Positions 52,747 to 62,891 of a stretch of DNA of 64,000 bases are shown piece after piece. The stretch's first letter is position 1. Every line of letters starts with the position of its first letter. This DNA is from Bradyrhizobium sp. WBOS07 (GTDB lineage Bacteria > Pseudomonadota > Alphaproteobacteria > Rhizobiales > Xanthobacteraceae): positions 1,798,001-1,862,000 of the forward strand of contig NZ_CP029008.1 in the NCBI RefSeq assembly GCF_024585165.1. Direction: 5' to 3'. The notes under the pieces were generated by a model, which was given only the letters and a program-made list of their open reading frames with translations, made no database searches and was not told the origin of the DNA. A program made the position numbers and the translations under genes.

Positions 52747-53709
52747 ATGTCAAACCCTAATGCTTGCGCGCGCGCCGGCCAGGACCGGGCGAACCTCTAC
52801 AACGAAATCACCGACAAGATCATCGCCGAGCTTGAGGCCGGACGCGTCCCCTGGGTTCAGCCCTGGGGTACTGCCGCGGCGAAAGCGCCGCTGGCCATGC
52901 CGAAAAATGCGTCGACCAACCGGCAATACAGTGGTGTGAACATCCTCATCCTCTGGGGAGTCGTGATCGAACGCGGATTTACCGGTCAAAGTTGGCTCAC
53001 TTTCCGCCAGGCACTCTCTCTTGGCGGCCACGTTCGCAAGGGAGAGCGCGGGACTACCGTCGTCTACGCGGATCGTTTCGTGCCGAATGATGAAAAGCGC
53101 CGCGCCGCCGAGACCGGCGAAGACGCGCAGGCGATCCCGTTCCTCAAGCGATTTACCGTTTTCAACACCGATCAGTGCGAGCAACTGCCCGACGACATTG
53201 CCACCGCTGCGCCGCCGCCGCCGGCCGGCCTCATCGAACCGACGGTCGATGCCCTGATCACGGCCAGCGGAATTCCATTTCGGATCGGTGGAGATCGCGC
53301 ATTCTATGCAACAGCCGAAGACTATGTTCAGGTCCCGCCGCCGCAGGCCTATTTCGAACCCATCAACTGGCACCGTACGGCCTTGCATGAACTCGGTCAT
53401 GCGACTGGGCACCCGTCGCGTCTCAATCGCGACCAGAGCGGATCCTACGGTACCAAGAAATATGCCTTCGAAGAGCTGGTCGCCGAATTGAGTTCCGCGT
53501 TCAGCTGCGCGTCGCTAGGGATCGTCCCCACCGTGCGCCATGCCGACTATATCGGCTCCTGGCTCGAAGTCCTGCGTGAAGACAATCGCGCCATCGTGCG
53601 GGCCGCCTCGCAGGCGAGCAAGGCCGCGGACTATTTGCTCGGTTTCGTTCCCGGGTCCATTGAGCCCGCATCGCTGGATTCGGCTGTCGCCGATCACGAG
53701 ACGGCGTGA
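52747..53709 (+). CDS. ardC: ArdC-type anti-restriction protein
   Basis: This 320-aa protein has an N-terminal ssDNA-binding ArdC domain (LYNEITDKIIAELEAGRVP, then NRQYSGVNILILW, FRQALSLGGHVRKGE, VVYADRF) and a C-terminal zinc metallopeptidase-like domain with HELGHATGHPSRLNR and the acidic FEELVAELSSAF. ArdC proteins protect incoming plasmid DNA from restriction during conjugation. A structured leader precedes it and another copy separates it from parB. A decayed paralogue lies at 18.4-18.7 kb. Confidence 0.93.
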   Translation: MSNPNACARAGQDRANLYNEITDKIIAELEAGRVPWVQPWGTAAAKAPLAMPKNASTNRQYSGVNILILWGVVIERGFTGQSWLTFRQALSLGGHVRKGERGTTVVYADRFVPNDEKRRAAETGEDAQAIPFLKRFTVFNTDQCEQLPDDIATAAPPPPAGLIEPTVDALITASGIPFRIGGDRAFYATAEDYVQVPPPQAYFEPINWHRTALHELGHATGHPSRLNRDQSGSYGTKKYAFEELVAELSSAFSCASLGIVPTVRHADYIGSWLEVLREDNRAIVRAASQASKAADYLLGFVPGSIEPASLDSAVADHETA

Positions 53710-53724
53710 TGCCTGGCCTCGCGC

Positions 53725-53806
53725 GAGAGTGAGAGGAGGGGAGGCTGTTCGCGACGGGTTGGAAGCCGAGAGAGAGTCTCACGGCCACCCGTCGTGGAGA
53801 GCCAAA
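53725..53806 (+). promoter_or_regulatory. Leader A copy 3, structured 5' leader of parB-like gene
   Basis: GAGAGTGAGAG (53725-53735) is followed by an outer stem CGACGGGT (53752-53759) with ACCCGTCG (53787-53794). The inner stem is GCC plus GAGA (53765-53771) with TCTC and GGC (53777-53785, one bulged base pair step between). GTGGAGA lies just before the ATG. Compared with copy 2 the inner stem has changed on both sides while pairing is kept. Confidence 0.68.
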
Positions 53807-55921
53807 ATGACGAAAGCCGTACAAAAGATCACGCTGTCCCCTTCTCGGGACATTCCCTTCAACAAGCTCGTGCTCGGCCAGTCGAACGTTCGCCGCGTCA
53901 AGGCCGGTGTCTCGATCGAGCAGCTAGCCGAGAGCATCGCGCAGCGTACGCTTCTGCAAGGTCTGAGTGTCCGGGCCGTCGTCGATGCAGATGGCAACGA
54001 GACCGGCATGTTCGAGGTGCCAGCGGGCGGCAGGCGCTATCGCGCTCTCGAGCTCCTGGTAAAACAGAAGCGGATGTCAAAGACGCAGGCGGTGCCGTGC
54101 GTTGTGCGTGAAGGGGGCATCGCCGAGGACGATTCGGTGGCGGAGAACGATGAGCGGGTCGGCCTGCATCCGCTTGATCAGTTTAGGGCCTTCCAGACAC
54201 TCCGCGATCTCGGCATGAGCGAGGAAGACATTGCCGCGCGTCATTTCGTGAACCCTGCAATCGTCAAGCAGCGCCTGCGCCTGGCGTCGGTCTCGCCAAA
54301 GCTGCATGAGGTCTATGCCGAAGACGGCATGACCCTCGAGCAGCTCATGGCGTTCTCGGTCACGGCCGATCACGCCCGCCAGGAGCAAGTCTGGGAGAAT
54401 GTCAGCCGCTCCGGTTATGACGAGCCATACCAGATCCGCCGGCTGCTCACGGAGAACACCGTGCGCGGTTCCGATCCCCGGGCCCAATTTGTGGGCCTCG
54501 ATGCCTATCAGAGCGCGGGTGGCGGCGTTCTGCGGGATCTGTTCGAGCACGACGACGGCGGCTGGCTTCAGGACGTCGTCTTGCTCGACCGCCTCGTAAC
54601 CGAGAAGCTCAAGGCCGAAGCTGAGACGATTGCTGCCGAAGGCTGGAAGTGGATCTCGGTCGCCGTAGATTTCCCCTACGGTCACACTCAAGGCCTACGA
54701 CAAATCGAAGGCAAGCCCGTCGATCTCTCGCCTGAGGAGCAGGCCACCATCGATGCGCTGAACGCCGAGCAAGCCAAGCTGGAAGTCGACTACCGGGATG
54801 CCGACGAGTTGCCCGACGAGGTCGATCAGCGTCTCGGCGAAATCGAGTCGGCCCTGGCTGCATTCGAAGACCGGCCGATGCTTTACGAACCGGCGGAGAT
54901 CGCCCGAGCTGGTGTCTTCATCAGCATCGACTCCGAAGGACGCCTCGCCGTGGACCGGGGTTACGTCCGGCCGGAGGACGAGGTGCCGGCAACTGATCCT
55001 GATGTCGGGCAGGGCGCCGATGCGTCGTCGACCGAAGGTCTTGAAGTGGGCCCTTCCGTCCAGCGCACGGTCATCGCGGTCGCAGGCGGCGCTGCTGATG
55101 CCGAGGAGGATGATGAGGACGCGACCAAACCTTTGCCGGATCGTCTCATCATCGAGTTGACGGCGCATCGTACACTGACATTGCGTGATGCGTTGGCGGG
55201 AAATCCAGCGGTCGCGTTCCAGGCAGTTCTGCATAACTTCGTGCTGACGGCCTTTTACCGGTTCGCATCGTCCGGGAGCTGTCTTGAGATCAGCCTTCGC
55301 ACGCCGAACTTTCCCGCCCAAGCTCCGGGGCTGAGGGAAAGCGTCTCGGCCAAAGCAGTCGAGGCGCGACATGAGGTCTGGAAGGCACGGTTGCCAAAGA
55401 GCGAGAACGATCTCTGGGATGCGCTGACGGCTCTCGATGGTGGTGCACAGGCGTCGCTGTTCGCCCACTGTGCGTCGTTTGCGGTCAACGCCGTCCATGA
55501 GCCAGCCAATCGCTACAATCAGGGTCGCGTCTCCGCCCATGGCGTTCGCACGCGTCTCGACCAGGCCGATGTGCTGGCGCGCGCGGTCGGGCTCGACATG
55601 GTGCAGGCCGGCTGGCGACCGACCGTCGACAACTATCTCGGCCGGGTTACCAAGCCGCGTATTCTGGATGCCGTGCGGCAGGCCAAGGGCGAGTCGTCGG
55701 CGCAACTGATCGACCATCTGAAGAAGGCCGACATGGCCAAGGAGGCTGAACGACTTCTGGATGGCTCGGGTTGGTTGCCGGAGCCGTTGCGTCTCCTCGA
55801 TCCCGATGCGGCGTCAGAGCAGGAGAGCGAGGCGGGCCGGCTGCCCGAATTCCTCGCCGACGAGGAGGATCAGGAGACCGCCGCCGACGAAGATCCGCAA
55901 CATCTCGACGCGGCTGAGTGA
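53807..55921 (+). CDS. Long ParB/RepB-like protein, 704 aa
   Basis: The N-terminal 110 residues are a ParB domain (PFNKLVLGQSNVRRVKAG, LQGLSVRAVVDADG, then PAGGRRYRALELLV). A helix-turn-helix region follows (DLGMSEEDIAARHFVNPAIV). The remaining 480 residues are unassigned, with an acidic linker (AEEDDEDATK) and an acidic C terminus. This size (about 700 aa) is typical for ParB-like proteins of Rhizobiales plasmids and integrative elements; they may serve partition or regulation. Preceded by leader A, in line with ardC; followed 90 bases later by another GAGAGTGAGAG motif. Confidence 0.88.
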   Translation: MTKAVQKITLSPSRDIPFNKLVLGQSNVRRVKAGVSIEQLAESIAQRTLLQGLSVRAVVDADGNETGMFEVPAGGRRYRALELLVKQKRMSKTQAVPCVVREGGIAEDDSVAENDERVGLHPLDQFRAFQTLRDLGMSEEDIAARHFVNPAIVKQRLRLASVSPKLHEVYAEDGMTLEQLMAFSVTADHARQEQVWENVSRSGYDEPYQIRRLLTENTVRGSDPRAQFVGLDAYQSAGGGVLRDLFEHDDGGWLQDVVLLDRLVTEKLKAEAETIAAEGWKWISVAVDFPYGHTQGLRQIEGKPVDLSPEEQATIDALNAEQAKLEVDYRDADELPDEVDQRLGEIESALAAFEDRPMLYEPAEIARAGVFISIDSEGRLAVDRGYVRPEDEVPATDPDVGQGADASSTEGLEVGPSVQRTVIAVAGGAADAEEDDEDATKPLPDRLIIELTAHRTLTLRDALAGNPAVAFQAVLHNFVLTAFYRFASSGSCLEISLRTPNFPAQAPGLRESVSAKAVEARHEVWKARLPKSENDLWDALTALDGGAQASLFAHCASFAVNAVHEPANRYNQGRVSAHGVRTRLDQADVLARAVGLDMVQAGWRPTVDNYLGRVTKPRILDAVRQAKGESSAQLIDHLKKADMAKEAERLLDGSGWLPEPLRLLDPDAASEQESEAGRLPEFLADEEDQETAADEDPQHLDAAE

Positions 55922-56009
55922 TCATCACAGAGCGGGGCGGCTTTGGCCGTCCCGCGGTTGCTTGGGGACCGGTGTGTAGCGCTGGTCCCCATTCTTATTG
56001 GGAACGGCG

Positions 56010-56107
56010 GAGAGTGAGAGTCGGGCCGGGAAGGGTTTGAGCCGTCGGGGGCAAAGGAGAGCGCCTGATGGTTCGACCCATTCCTGCTCTCCGAAAGAAT
56101 TCCTGCC
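56010..56107 (+). promoter_or_regulatory. Leader A copy 4 (partial), before the SBNO-type gene
   Basis: GAGAGTGAGAG (56010-56020) recurs here with a following GGGTTTGAGCCGTCGGGG stretch that is only loosely similar to the other copies. A clear outer stem is not evident. Position between the parB-like stop and the next start fits the family. Confidence 0.45.
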
Positions 56108-59100
56108 ATGACCGAATCTCTTGCCGGCGGCATCGCCACGCCGCTCTCCATGCGTGCCGCTGCAAATCTCACCTCTGCCGCTGTCAGGGCCGCGCGACAG
56201 GTCCTGACCGAGCTCGAACGCGGCCGTCGCATCGATGCCGCTGTTCTGCGTAGCGCCATGGAGTCTGCCTTTGGCGCCTCGGACACGGCCGGCGTTTGGA
56301 ATTGGAAGACCGCCTATGACGTCTGCGAGGCGGCAGCCGTTCTGTTCCTTCGCAAGTTCGGCCCCGCGATGCGTGCCAAGGCTGGGTCGACGGCAGCAAT
56401 GCTGCCGATGCTCACGAAGATCGCTAGCTGTCTGCCGACCCACACGCGGCGTTCCGAGGACAGCCAGGCGCTTCAGCAATTCTCGACGCCGATCCCGCTT
56501 GGGCTGGCCGCATGCGCCGCGGCTGGCATTACGCCGGCCGATCGCGTTCTTGAGCCTTCTGCTGGGACCGGTTTGCTCGCCGTCTTTGCCGAGCTCGCCG
56601 GCGGCGTTCTGGTCTTGAACGAGTTGGCCGAGGCCCGCGCGGCGCTGCTCGATCATCTCTTCGCAGGCGTTAAGGTCTCGCGGTTCGATGCTGCACAGAT
56701 CGACGACCACCTCGACGCGAGTGTCGTGCCGAGCGTCGTTCTGATGAACCCGCCGTTCTCGGCATTGACGAACGTAGACCGACGGATGACGGATGCGGCT
56801 CTCCGTCACATCGCTTCAGCGCTCGCGCGTCTTGGCGACGGTGGACGCCTTGTCGCCATCACTGGCGCCAGCTTCGCACCGGATAACCCGGCATGGCGAG
56901 AAGCCTTTGTGCGGCTCCAGGAACGCGGGCAGGTAGCGTTTTCTGCGGCGATCGACGGCGCCATCTACGCGAAGCACGGAACACAAATCGACACACGGCT
57001 GCTTGTGATCGACAAGCTGCCCGCTGCCGATCCGACGGCTTTTCCGGCTTCGCCAGGCATGGCGGCCGACGTCGCTACCTTGCTCGACTGGGTGAACCAG
57101 CATGTGCCTCCAAGGCTGCCCGTCGCCATATCACCGGAGATCGTCGCTATCGAGCGGCCGGCTATGTCGCGATCGCTGGGCGCCGTTGCACCACGCTCAT
57201 CGTCTTCTTCGAGAGACGCCGCGCCAGAAGGCGTCGAACTTACATACGAAACGGTCGAATGGTCGCCGCCGGAAGGCACCCGGCTCACCGATGCCCTTTA
57301 CGAGGAATACGGATTGCAATCGATCCGTATTCCCGGATCGTGCGCACACCCGACCAAGCTCGTGCAGTCCGCGGCGATGGCGTCCGTTGCGTCACCGAAA
57401 CCATCCTATCGTCCGCACCTGCCTTCGAGTCTGGTGGCAGATGGAGTTCTGTCGGACGCCCAACTTGAGAGCGTCATCTATGCCGGCGAGGCGCATTCTG
57501 AGTTTCTCGTGGGCTCCTGGACGGTCGATGCGACCTTTGATGTTATCGCCGCCGCGCGCGATGACGCAGAGAATGCCGTCCGCTTTCGCCGCGGCTGGTT
57601 CTTGGGCGATGGCACCGGCGCGGGCAAGGGCCGGCAGGTCGCCGGGATTCTGCTCGACAACTGGCTCAAGGGCCGCCGACGTGCCGTCTGGGTCAGCAAA
57701 TCCGACAAGCTGATCGAGGACGCGCAGCGCGATTGGTCCGCGCTCGGGATGGAGCGCCTGCTCGTTACGCCCTTGTCCCGGTTTCGCCAGGGCACCCGGA
57801 TCCGGCTTGCGGAAGGCGTCCTATTTACCACCTACGCCACGCTACGGACCGACGAGCGTGGCGAGAAGCTTTCGCGCGTCAGGCAGATCGTCGAATGGTT
57901 GGGCTCGGACTTCGACGGAGTGATCGTCTTCGACGAGAGCCACGCCATGCAGAATGCGATCGGGGGCAAGGGCGAGCGTGGTGACCAAGCGGCCTCTCAG
58001 CAGGGGCGCGCGGGCTTGAGGCTCCAGCACGCGCTGCCGAATGCCCGCGTGGTCTATGTGTCGGCGACGGGCGCAACCACGGTCCACAATCTCGCTTATG
58101 CCCAACGCCTCGGCCTTTGGGGCGGCGCCGACTTTCCGTTCGCCACCCGTGCCGAGTTCGTCGAAGCGATCGAGGAGGGTGGGGTCGCGGCCATGGAGGT
58201 GCTGGCGCGCGACCTCAAGGCGCTCGGCCTCTACGCAGCCCGCTCGCTCTCTTACGAGGGCGTCGAGTACGAGCTTGTTGAGCACCAACTGACGCCGGAG
58301 CAGGTCCGCATTTACGACGCCTATGCCGGTGCGTTCAGCGTCATCCATAATAACCTGGACGCGGCGATGCGGGCCGCCAACATCACCGGCGCAACGGGAA
58401 CGCTGAACGGGCAGGCCAAATCTGCGGCACGCTCCGCCTTCGAAAGCGCGAAGCAGCGCTTCTTCGGTCACCTCCTGACCTCGATGAAGACCCCGTCACT
58501 GATCCGTGCGATCGAGAACGATCTTGAGGCTGGGCACGCCGCGGTCATCCAGATCGTGTCGACGGGCGAAGCGCTGATGGAGCGCCGGCTCGCGGAGATT
58601 CCAACTGAAGAATGGGGCGACGTCCAGGTCGACATCACCCCGCGCGAGTATGTCCTCGACTACCTCGCCCACTCCTTCCCGGTCCAGCTCTACGAACCCT
58701 TCACCGACTCGGAAGGTAACCTCTGCTCCCGGCCTGTCTATCGCGACGGCCAGCCGGTCGAGAGCCGGGAAGCCGTCGCACGCCGTGACCGCCTCATCGA
58801 GAAGCTTGCCTCGCTGCCGCCGGTACCTGGGGCACTGGATCAGGTCATCCAGCGCTTCGGCACCGAACTGGTCGCCGAGGTGACGGGCCGCTCGCGCCGC
58901 GTCATCCGCAAGGGCGACCGGCTGGTGGTCGAAAACCGCGCAGGCTCGGCCAATCTCGCCGAGACCTCGGCCTTCATGGATGACGTCAAGCGCATCCTCG
59001 TGTTCTCCGACGCCGGCGGCACGGGGCGGAGTTACCATGCCGAACTGTCGGCGCGGAATCGCCGGTTGCGCGTCCATTACCTGCTCGAGCCCGGCTGGAA

Positions 59101-60427
59101 GGCCGACGCCGCGATCCAAGGCCTTGGCCGCACCAACCGGACCAACCAGGCGCAGCCGCCGCTGTTTCGTCCGATTGCGACAGACGTGAAGGCCGAGAAG
59201 CGCTTTCTCAGCACCATTGCCCGCCGGCTCGATACGTTGGGAGCCATTACGCGCGGCCAACGTCAGACCGGAGGACAGGGCCTGTTCCGGCCCGAGGACA
59301 ATCTCGAAAGCCAGTATGGACGTGATGCGTTGCGTCAGCTCTACACGCTGCTCGCGCGAGGCAAGGTCGACGGTTGCTCGCTTGGGAGGTTCGAGGATGC
59401 AACCGGTCTGAAGCTCATGGATGCCAATGGGCTCAGGAATGACCTGCCGCCGATCACGACCTTTCTGAACAGGTTATTGGCGCTCACCATCGACCTCCAG
59501 AATGTGCTGTTCACCGCCTTCGAGCAGCTCTTGACCGCTCGGATCGAAGGCGCGGTTGCATCCGGCACCTACGACGTCGGGTTGGAAACACTCCGTGCCG
59601 AGAGCCTTGTCGTCACCGACCGGCGGACGATCTATGACCAGCGGGGGACCGGCGCCGAGACCCGGCTGCTCACTGTCACACAGCGCCAGCGCAATCATCC
59701 GGTGAGTCTGGATGACGCTCTTGCTCGTCTTTCCGATCGTCAGGCCGTCCTGCTGGTCAATGAGCGCTCGGGACGAGCCGCCGTGCAGGTCCCCGCGGCG
59801 AGCGTCATGCTCGATGACGGCGAGATCGAGCGGCGCGTCCGTCTGATCCGGCCGATGGATCAGCACACGGTCCCCTTGAGCATGATGGCGGAGAGCCACT
59901 GGATCGAAGCGGACCGTGGGCGCTTCGCTGCGGCCTGGGTGGCGGAGCTTGCCGAGGTGCCCCAGTTCACGGAAAGCACGATCCACGTTGTGGCGGGCTT
60001 GCTGCTCCCTATCTGGAAGCGGCTGCCGAACGAATCAACCCGCGTCTATCGGCTCCAGACCGATGCGGGCGAACGCATCATCGGACGCAAGTTTTCGGCC
60101 ACATGGGTCGCAAACGTCCTTTCGAGGGACGCGCCCGCGCTGACGCCGGACGCTGCCTTTGCCGCGCTGATGGAGGGACGCACCGTCCTCGACCTCGCGG
60201 AGGAACTCCAACTTCGCCGCGTCCGGGTGATGGGCGCCTATCGCATCGAGCTGTCCGGATTCAACGACACGATACGCGATCGCCTCCGTGCTTACGGCCT
60301 CTTTGGGGAGATCATCTCCTGGAAGCTGCGCATGTTCGTACCCACGGACGCGAGCGGCATCGAGGTCCTGTCCAGGGTGCTCGACACCTATCCGGTTACG
60401 GGCGTCAGTGAGCGGGAGGCCGCGTGA
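56108..60427 (+). CDS. Strawberry-notch-type helicase fused to a methyltransferase domain, 1439 aa
   Basis: The N-terminal part has a DNA methyltransferase fold: VLEPSAGTGLLAVF (147-160) as SAM loop and LMNPPFSAL (212-220) with the NPPF motif of N6-adenine methyltransferases. The central part is a helicase of the Strawberry-notch family: Walker A GDGTGAGKGRQ (about 500-510), IVFDESHAMQNA (about 606-617), and motif VI region GLGRTNRTNQ. Such long methyltransferase/helicase proteins are standard on Rhizobiales conjugative elements and probably modify and protect transferred DNA. The stop overlaps the next gene (GTGA). No strong ribosome binding site is seen. Confidence 0.88.
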   Translation: MTESLAGGIATPLSMRAAANLTSAAVRAARQVLTELERGRRIDAAVLRSAMESAFGASDTAGVWNWKTAYDVCEAAAVLFLRKFGPAMRAKAGSTAAMLPMLTKIASCLPTHTRRSEDSQALQQFSTPIPLGLAACAAAGITPADRVLEPSAGTGLLAVFAELAGGVLVLNELAEARAALLDHLFAGVKVSRFDAAQIDDHLDASVVPSVVLMNPPFSALTNVDRRMTDAALRHIASALARLGDGGRLVAITGASFAPDNPAWREAFVRLQERGQVAFSAAIDGAIYAKHGTQIDTRLLVIDKLPAADPTAFPASPGMAADVATLLDWVNQHVPPRLPVAISPEIVAIERPAMSRSLGAVAPRSSSSSRDAAPEGVELTYETVEWSPPEGTRLTDALYEEYGLQSIRIPGSCAHPTKLVQSAAMASVASPKPSYRPHLPSSLVADGVLSDAQLESVIYAGEAHSEFLVGSWTVDATFDVIAAARDDAENAVRFRRGWFLGDGTGAGKGRQVAGILLDNWLKGRRRAVWVSKSDKLIEDAQRDWSALGMERLLVTPLSRFRQGTRIRLAEGVLFTTYATLRTDERGEKLSRVRQIVEWLGSDFDGVIVFDESHAMQNAIGGKGERGDQAASQQGRAGLRLQHALPNARVVYVSATGATTVHNLAYAQRLGLWGGADFPFATRAEFVEAIEEGGVAAMEVLARDLKALGLYAARSLSYEGVEYELVEHQLTPEQVRIYDAYAGAFSVIHNNLDAAMRAANITGATGTLNGQAKSAARSAFESAKQRFFGHLLTSMKTPSLIRAIENDLEAGHAAVIQIVSTGEALMERRLAEIPTEEWGDVQVDITPREYVLDYLAHSFPVQLYEPFTDSEGNLCSRPVYRDGQPVESREAVARRDRLIEKLASLPPVPGALDQVIQRFGTELVAEVTGRSRRVIRKGDRLVVENRAGSANLAETSAFMDDVKRILVFSDAGGTGRSYHAELSARNRRLRVHYLLEPGWKADAAIQGLGRTNRTNQAQPPLFRPIATDVKAEKRFLSTIARRLDTLGAITRGQRQTGGQGLFRPEDNLESQYGRDALRQLYTLLARGKVDGCSLGRFEDATGLKLMDANGLRNDLPPITTFLNRLLALTIDLQNVLFTAFEQLLTARIEGAVASGTYDVGLETLRAESLVVTDRRTIYDQRGTGAETRLLTVTQRQRNHPVSLDDALARLSDRQAVLLVNERSGRAAVQVPAASVMLDDGEIERRVRLIRPMDQHTVPLSMMAESHWIEADRGRFAAAWVAELAEVPQFTESTIHVVAGLLLPIWKRLPNESTRVYRLQTDAGERIIGRKFSATWVANVLSRDAPALTPDAAFAALMEGRTVLDLAEELQLRRVRVMGAYRIELSGFNDTIRDRLRAYGLFGEIISWKLRMFVPTDASGIEVLSRVLDTYPVTGVSEREAA

Positions 60428-61488
60428 TGGCCGGCGATGCTTCCGAACTGGCACGCCGCCTCTCGTGCGAGGCTGAGGCGGTGTGCCGACACTATCTCTC
60501 TAATGGCAGGCGGGCGGGGCGGTACTGGCTGGTCGGCGACGTCTACAATACGCCGGGCCGCTCGTTGTTCGTGCGGCTGCACGAATCACCGAAGGGACCC
60601 GCTGGGAAATGGACCGACGCCGCGACCGGAGAACATGGTGATCTCCTCGACATCATCCGCGAAAGTCTGGCCTTGCGAGACTTTCGCGAGGTCGCCGAGG
60701 AGGCGAGGCGCTTTCTGAAGCTGCCTCGTTCCGAGGAGCAATCACTCCCGAGGCCCGTTCGTCCAGTCGCGCCGGCCGGATCGCAGGAAGCCGCTCGTCG
60801 GCTCTTTGCGATATCCAACCCGATTGAAGGGACATTAGCCGAGGCGTACTTGCAGCGTCGCGGAATTAGTTGCATCAACCATGGTGGCAGCTTGCGCTTC
60901 CATCCTCGTTGCTACTATCGACCGGATGAGCATTCGTCGACCGAAACCTGGCCGGCGATGATAGCCTGTGTCACCGACCTCGATGGACGGATCACCGGCG
61001 TGCACCGCACCTGGCTAGATCCACACGGTTTTGATCGCGTGCGGCTCGGCAAGGCTCCGATCGACACACCACGACGCGCCATGGGTGACCTGCTCGGCAA
61101 CGCCGTTCGCTTCGGCGTGGTCGATGATGTGCTCGCTGCCGGCGAGGGAATCGAGACCATGCTGTCACTGCGTTACGCACTGCCGGCCCTGCCCATGGCG
61201 GCCGCGCTTTCGGCTAATCATCTCGCAGCGATGATGCTGCCATCTGGCCTGCGTCGGCTCTATATCGCCCGCGATGACGATGCTGCCGGAGATACCGTAC
61301 AGGCGATTCTCACGCAGCGCGCGGTAGAGGCCGGCGTTGAAGCGATTCCGCTGTCGCCTCGGGTGGGCGATTTCAACGAAGATCTGCACATCTTTGGCCT
61401 CGAAGCCCTCCGCGCATCGTTGCGGCTTCAGCTCGTACCAGAGGACGTCGTCCGTTTGCTGCATTCGTCGTTGGCAACCGCGGAATAG
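60424..61488 (+). CDS. Toprim-domain protein (plasmid primase-like)
   Basis: This 354-aa protein has an N-terminal primase-associated segment (DVYNTPGRSLFVRLHESPKG, then GKWTDAATGEHGDLLDI) resembling the zinc-less CHC2-like part of plasmid primases. A C-terminal Toprim fold follows with VLAAGEGIETMLSL (catalytic Glu) and LYIARDDDAAG (DxD). Proteins of this type occur beside the SBNO-type gene on Rhizobiales mobile elements and are thought to aid replication of transferred DNA. It starts GTG 60424, overlapping the previous stop by four bases; ATG 60427 is also possible. Confidence 0.88.
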   Translation: MMAGDASELARRLSCEAEAVCRHYLSNGRRAGRYWLVGDVYNTPGRSLFVRLHESPKGPAGKWTDAATGEHGDLLDIIRESLALRDFREVAEEARRFLKLPRSEEQSLPRPVRPVAPAGSQEAARRLFAISNPIEGTLAEAYLQRRGISCINHGGSLRFHPRCYYRPDEHSSTETWPAMIACVTDLDGRITGVHRTWLDPHGFDRVRLGKAPIDTPRRAMGDLLGNAVRFGVVDDVLAAGEGIETMLSLRYALPALPMAAALSANHLAAMMLPSGLRRLYIARDDDAAGDTVQAILTQRAVEAGVEAIPLSPRVGDFNEDLHIFGLEALRASLRLQLVPEDVVRLLHSSLATAE

Positions 61489-61659
61489 CCCCGGCAATTC
61501 GATGGGCATCGACAGGTCGGTCGCGGTGCGGCCACTGCCGGGAGAGCACGCGACCACGGCCTTCTAGAGGGCGATCGGACGGCAAGCGGCTCGGACCGGC
61601 AATGGCTGCGTCCGGCTATTTTCCGCCGCGCGCCGGCGACGAGAAGACACATTAGCCAT

Positions 61660-61827
61660 CTGGCGAGCGCGCTTTGCATCGCGAAGCAAAATAGCCCGGC
61701 CTCCGCCATCCTCCGCTGCGCTTCGGCCCTCCGCTCTGCTCCGGGTTCTGGCCCGTTCCGCCTGCCGTCTGAGTGATCGCCACGAAGGCCGCGATGGTCG
61801 CGGCCGATCCGGCAAAGGATCGCCTCC
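61660..61827 (+). promoter_or_regulatory. Leader B copy 1, upstream of the DUF2493 gene
   Basis: This non-coding stretch in the 339-base gap contains TCGCGAAGCAA, CATCCTCCGCTGCGCT and, close to the start, GATCGCCACGAAGGCCGCGA followed by TGGTCGCGG. The same blocks in the same order, with scattered changes, precede the DUF736 gene at 63919. GGCCGCGATGGTCGCGGCC is itself an inverted repeat able to form a hairpin. Confidence 0.55.
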
Positions 61828-62751
61828 ATGACCGACCACGATGACATCGAACCACCGCACGACGCATCTCCGACCGAACACGTTCTTGCCGAATTGCAGC
61901 TCTTCGGTTACCGCCCCTTCGACGACCAGCCCGATCCACGGCCGCTTCCCGACGGCAGGATCATTACCGGTGCCGTCGTCGATATCTTCGATGCCCTGGT
62001 CGCGACGTTGAGCGACACGCGGCTCGAGCCGGACCTCGACGATCTGCTCTGGTCGACCGTCAACCTGTTCCACCGAGCCGTCGACCGCATCGGTCGCCAA
62101 CTCGACGACAACGAACAGGCGCAACGGAAGAGTCAGCGCGAGCAGGACGGTTCCGAAGTTCGATCCGTCGAACTCGAACGCATCACGGCGGAAGGCACCA
62201 CGTTGATCGAGCGACGCAACTGCCTGGAGCTCTTCCGTGACCAAGCCATCGAACGCTTCGAGACTCACACCGGCACATTATGGCGCCCCCGATCGGGATC
62301 GCTGGTGAACCACCGCACCCTGACCGCGGCGATGATCGACTCCCGCGACTTCATCGCAGCCAAGCGCCGCGCCGAGACCGAGATCCTGCTGCCCTCAGGG
62401 CCAAAGATCGCGCTCACCGGAGGGCTCGACTTCAACGACCACCACCTCATCTGGGATCGTCTCGACAAGGTTCATGCCAAGCATCCCGACATGGTCCTGC
62501 TGCATGGCGGCTCCCCGAGGGGGGCCGAACTGATCGCCTCGAAATGGGCGAGCAACCGCAAAGTGGCCCAGATCGCCTTCAAGCCCGACTGGACGAGGCA
62601 CGCCAAGGCAGCACCGTTCAAGCGCAACGATGCCATGCTCGAACTCCTGCCGATCGGCGTCATGCACTTCCCGGGCACGGGCATCCAGGACAACCTCGCC
62701 GACAAGGCGAAACGGCTCGGCATCCCGGTCTGGATGTTCGGCGGCGCATGA
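61828..62751 (+). CDS. DUF2493 (SLOG/YspA-like) protein
   Basis: This 307-aa protein has an N-terminal unassigned helical part and a C-terminal DUF2493 domain: KIALTGGLDFNDHHLIWDRL, then LLHGGSPRGAELIASKWA, and a final LADKAKRLGIPVWMF. The domain belongs to the SLOG superfamily of nucleotide-binding proteins, which sense or process nucleotide-derived ligands. It is a regular member of Rhizobiales conjugative elements. The spacing to the Toprim gene and the leader suggest its own transcript. Confidence 0.85.
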   Translation: MTDHDDIEPPHDASPTEHVLAELQLFGYRPFDDQPDPRPLPDGRIITGAVVDIFDALVATLSDTRLEPDLDDLLWSTVNLFHRAVDRIGRQLDDNEQAQRKSQREQDGSEVRSVELERITAEGTTLIERRNCLELFRDQAIERFETHTGTLWRPRSGSLVNHRTLTAAMIDSRDFIAAKRRAETEILLPSGPKIALTGGLDFNDHHLIWDRLDKVHAKHPDMVLLHGGSPRGAELIASKWASNRKVAQIAFKPDWTRHAKAAPFKRNDAMLELLPIGVMHFPGTGIQDNLADKAKRLGIPVWMFGGA

Positions 62752-62891
62752 GCGCCGTCTGCTCAACTGAAGTCTTTGAGGCGAAATTGCTCCCGCCGCA
62801 ACTCCGCCTCGTTTCAGTCTCATATCCAGAGTTGCGCCGTGGTGGTGGTGGAAGGCGCGACTGGTAGATCTATGCACATGGAGCCACCACC

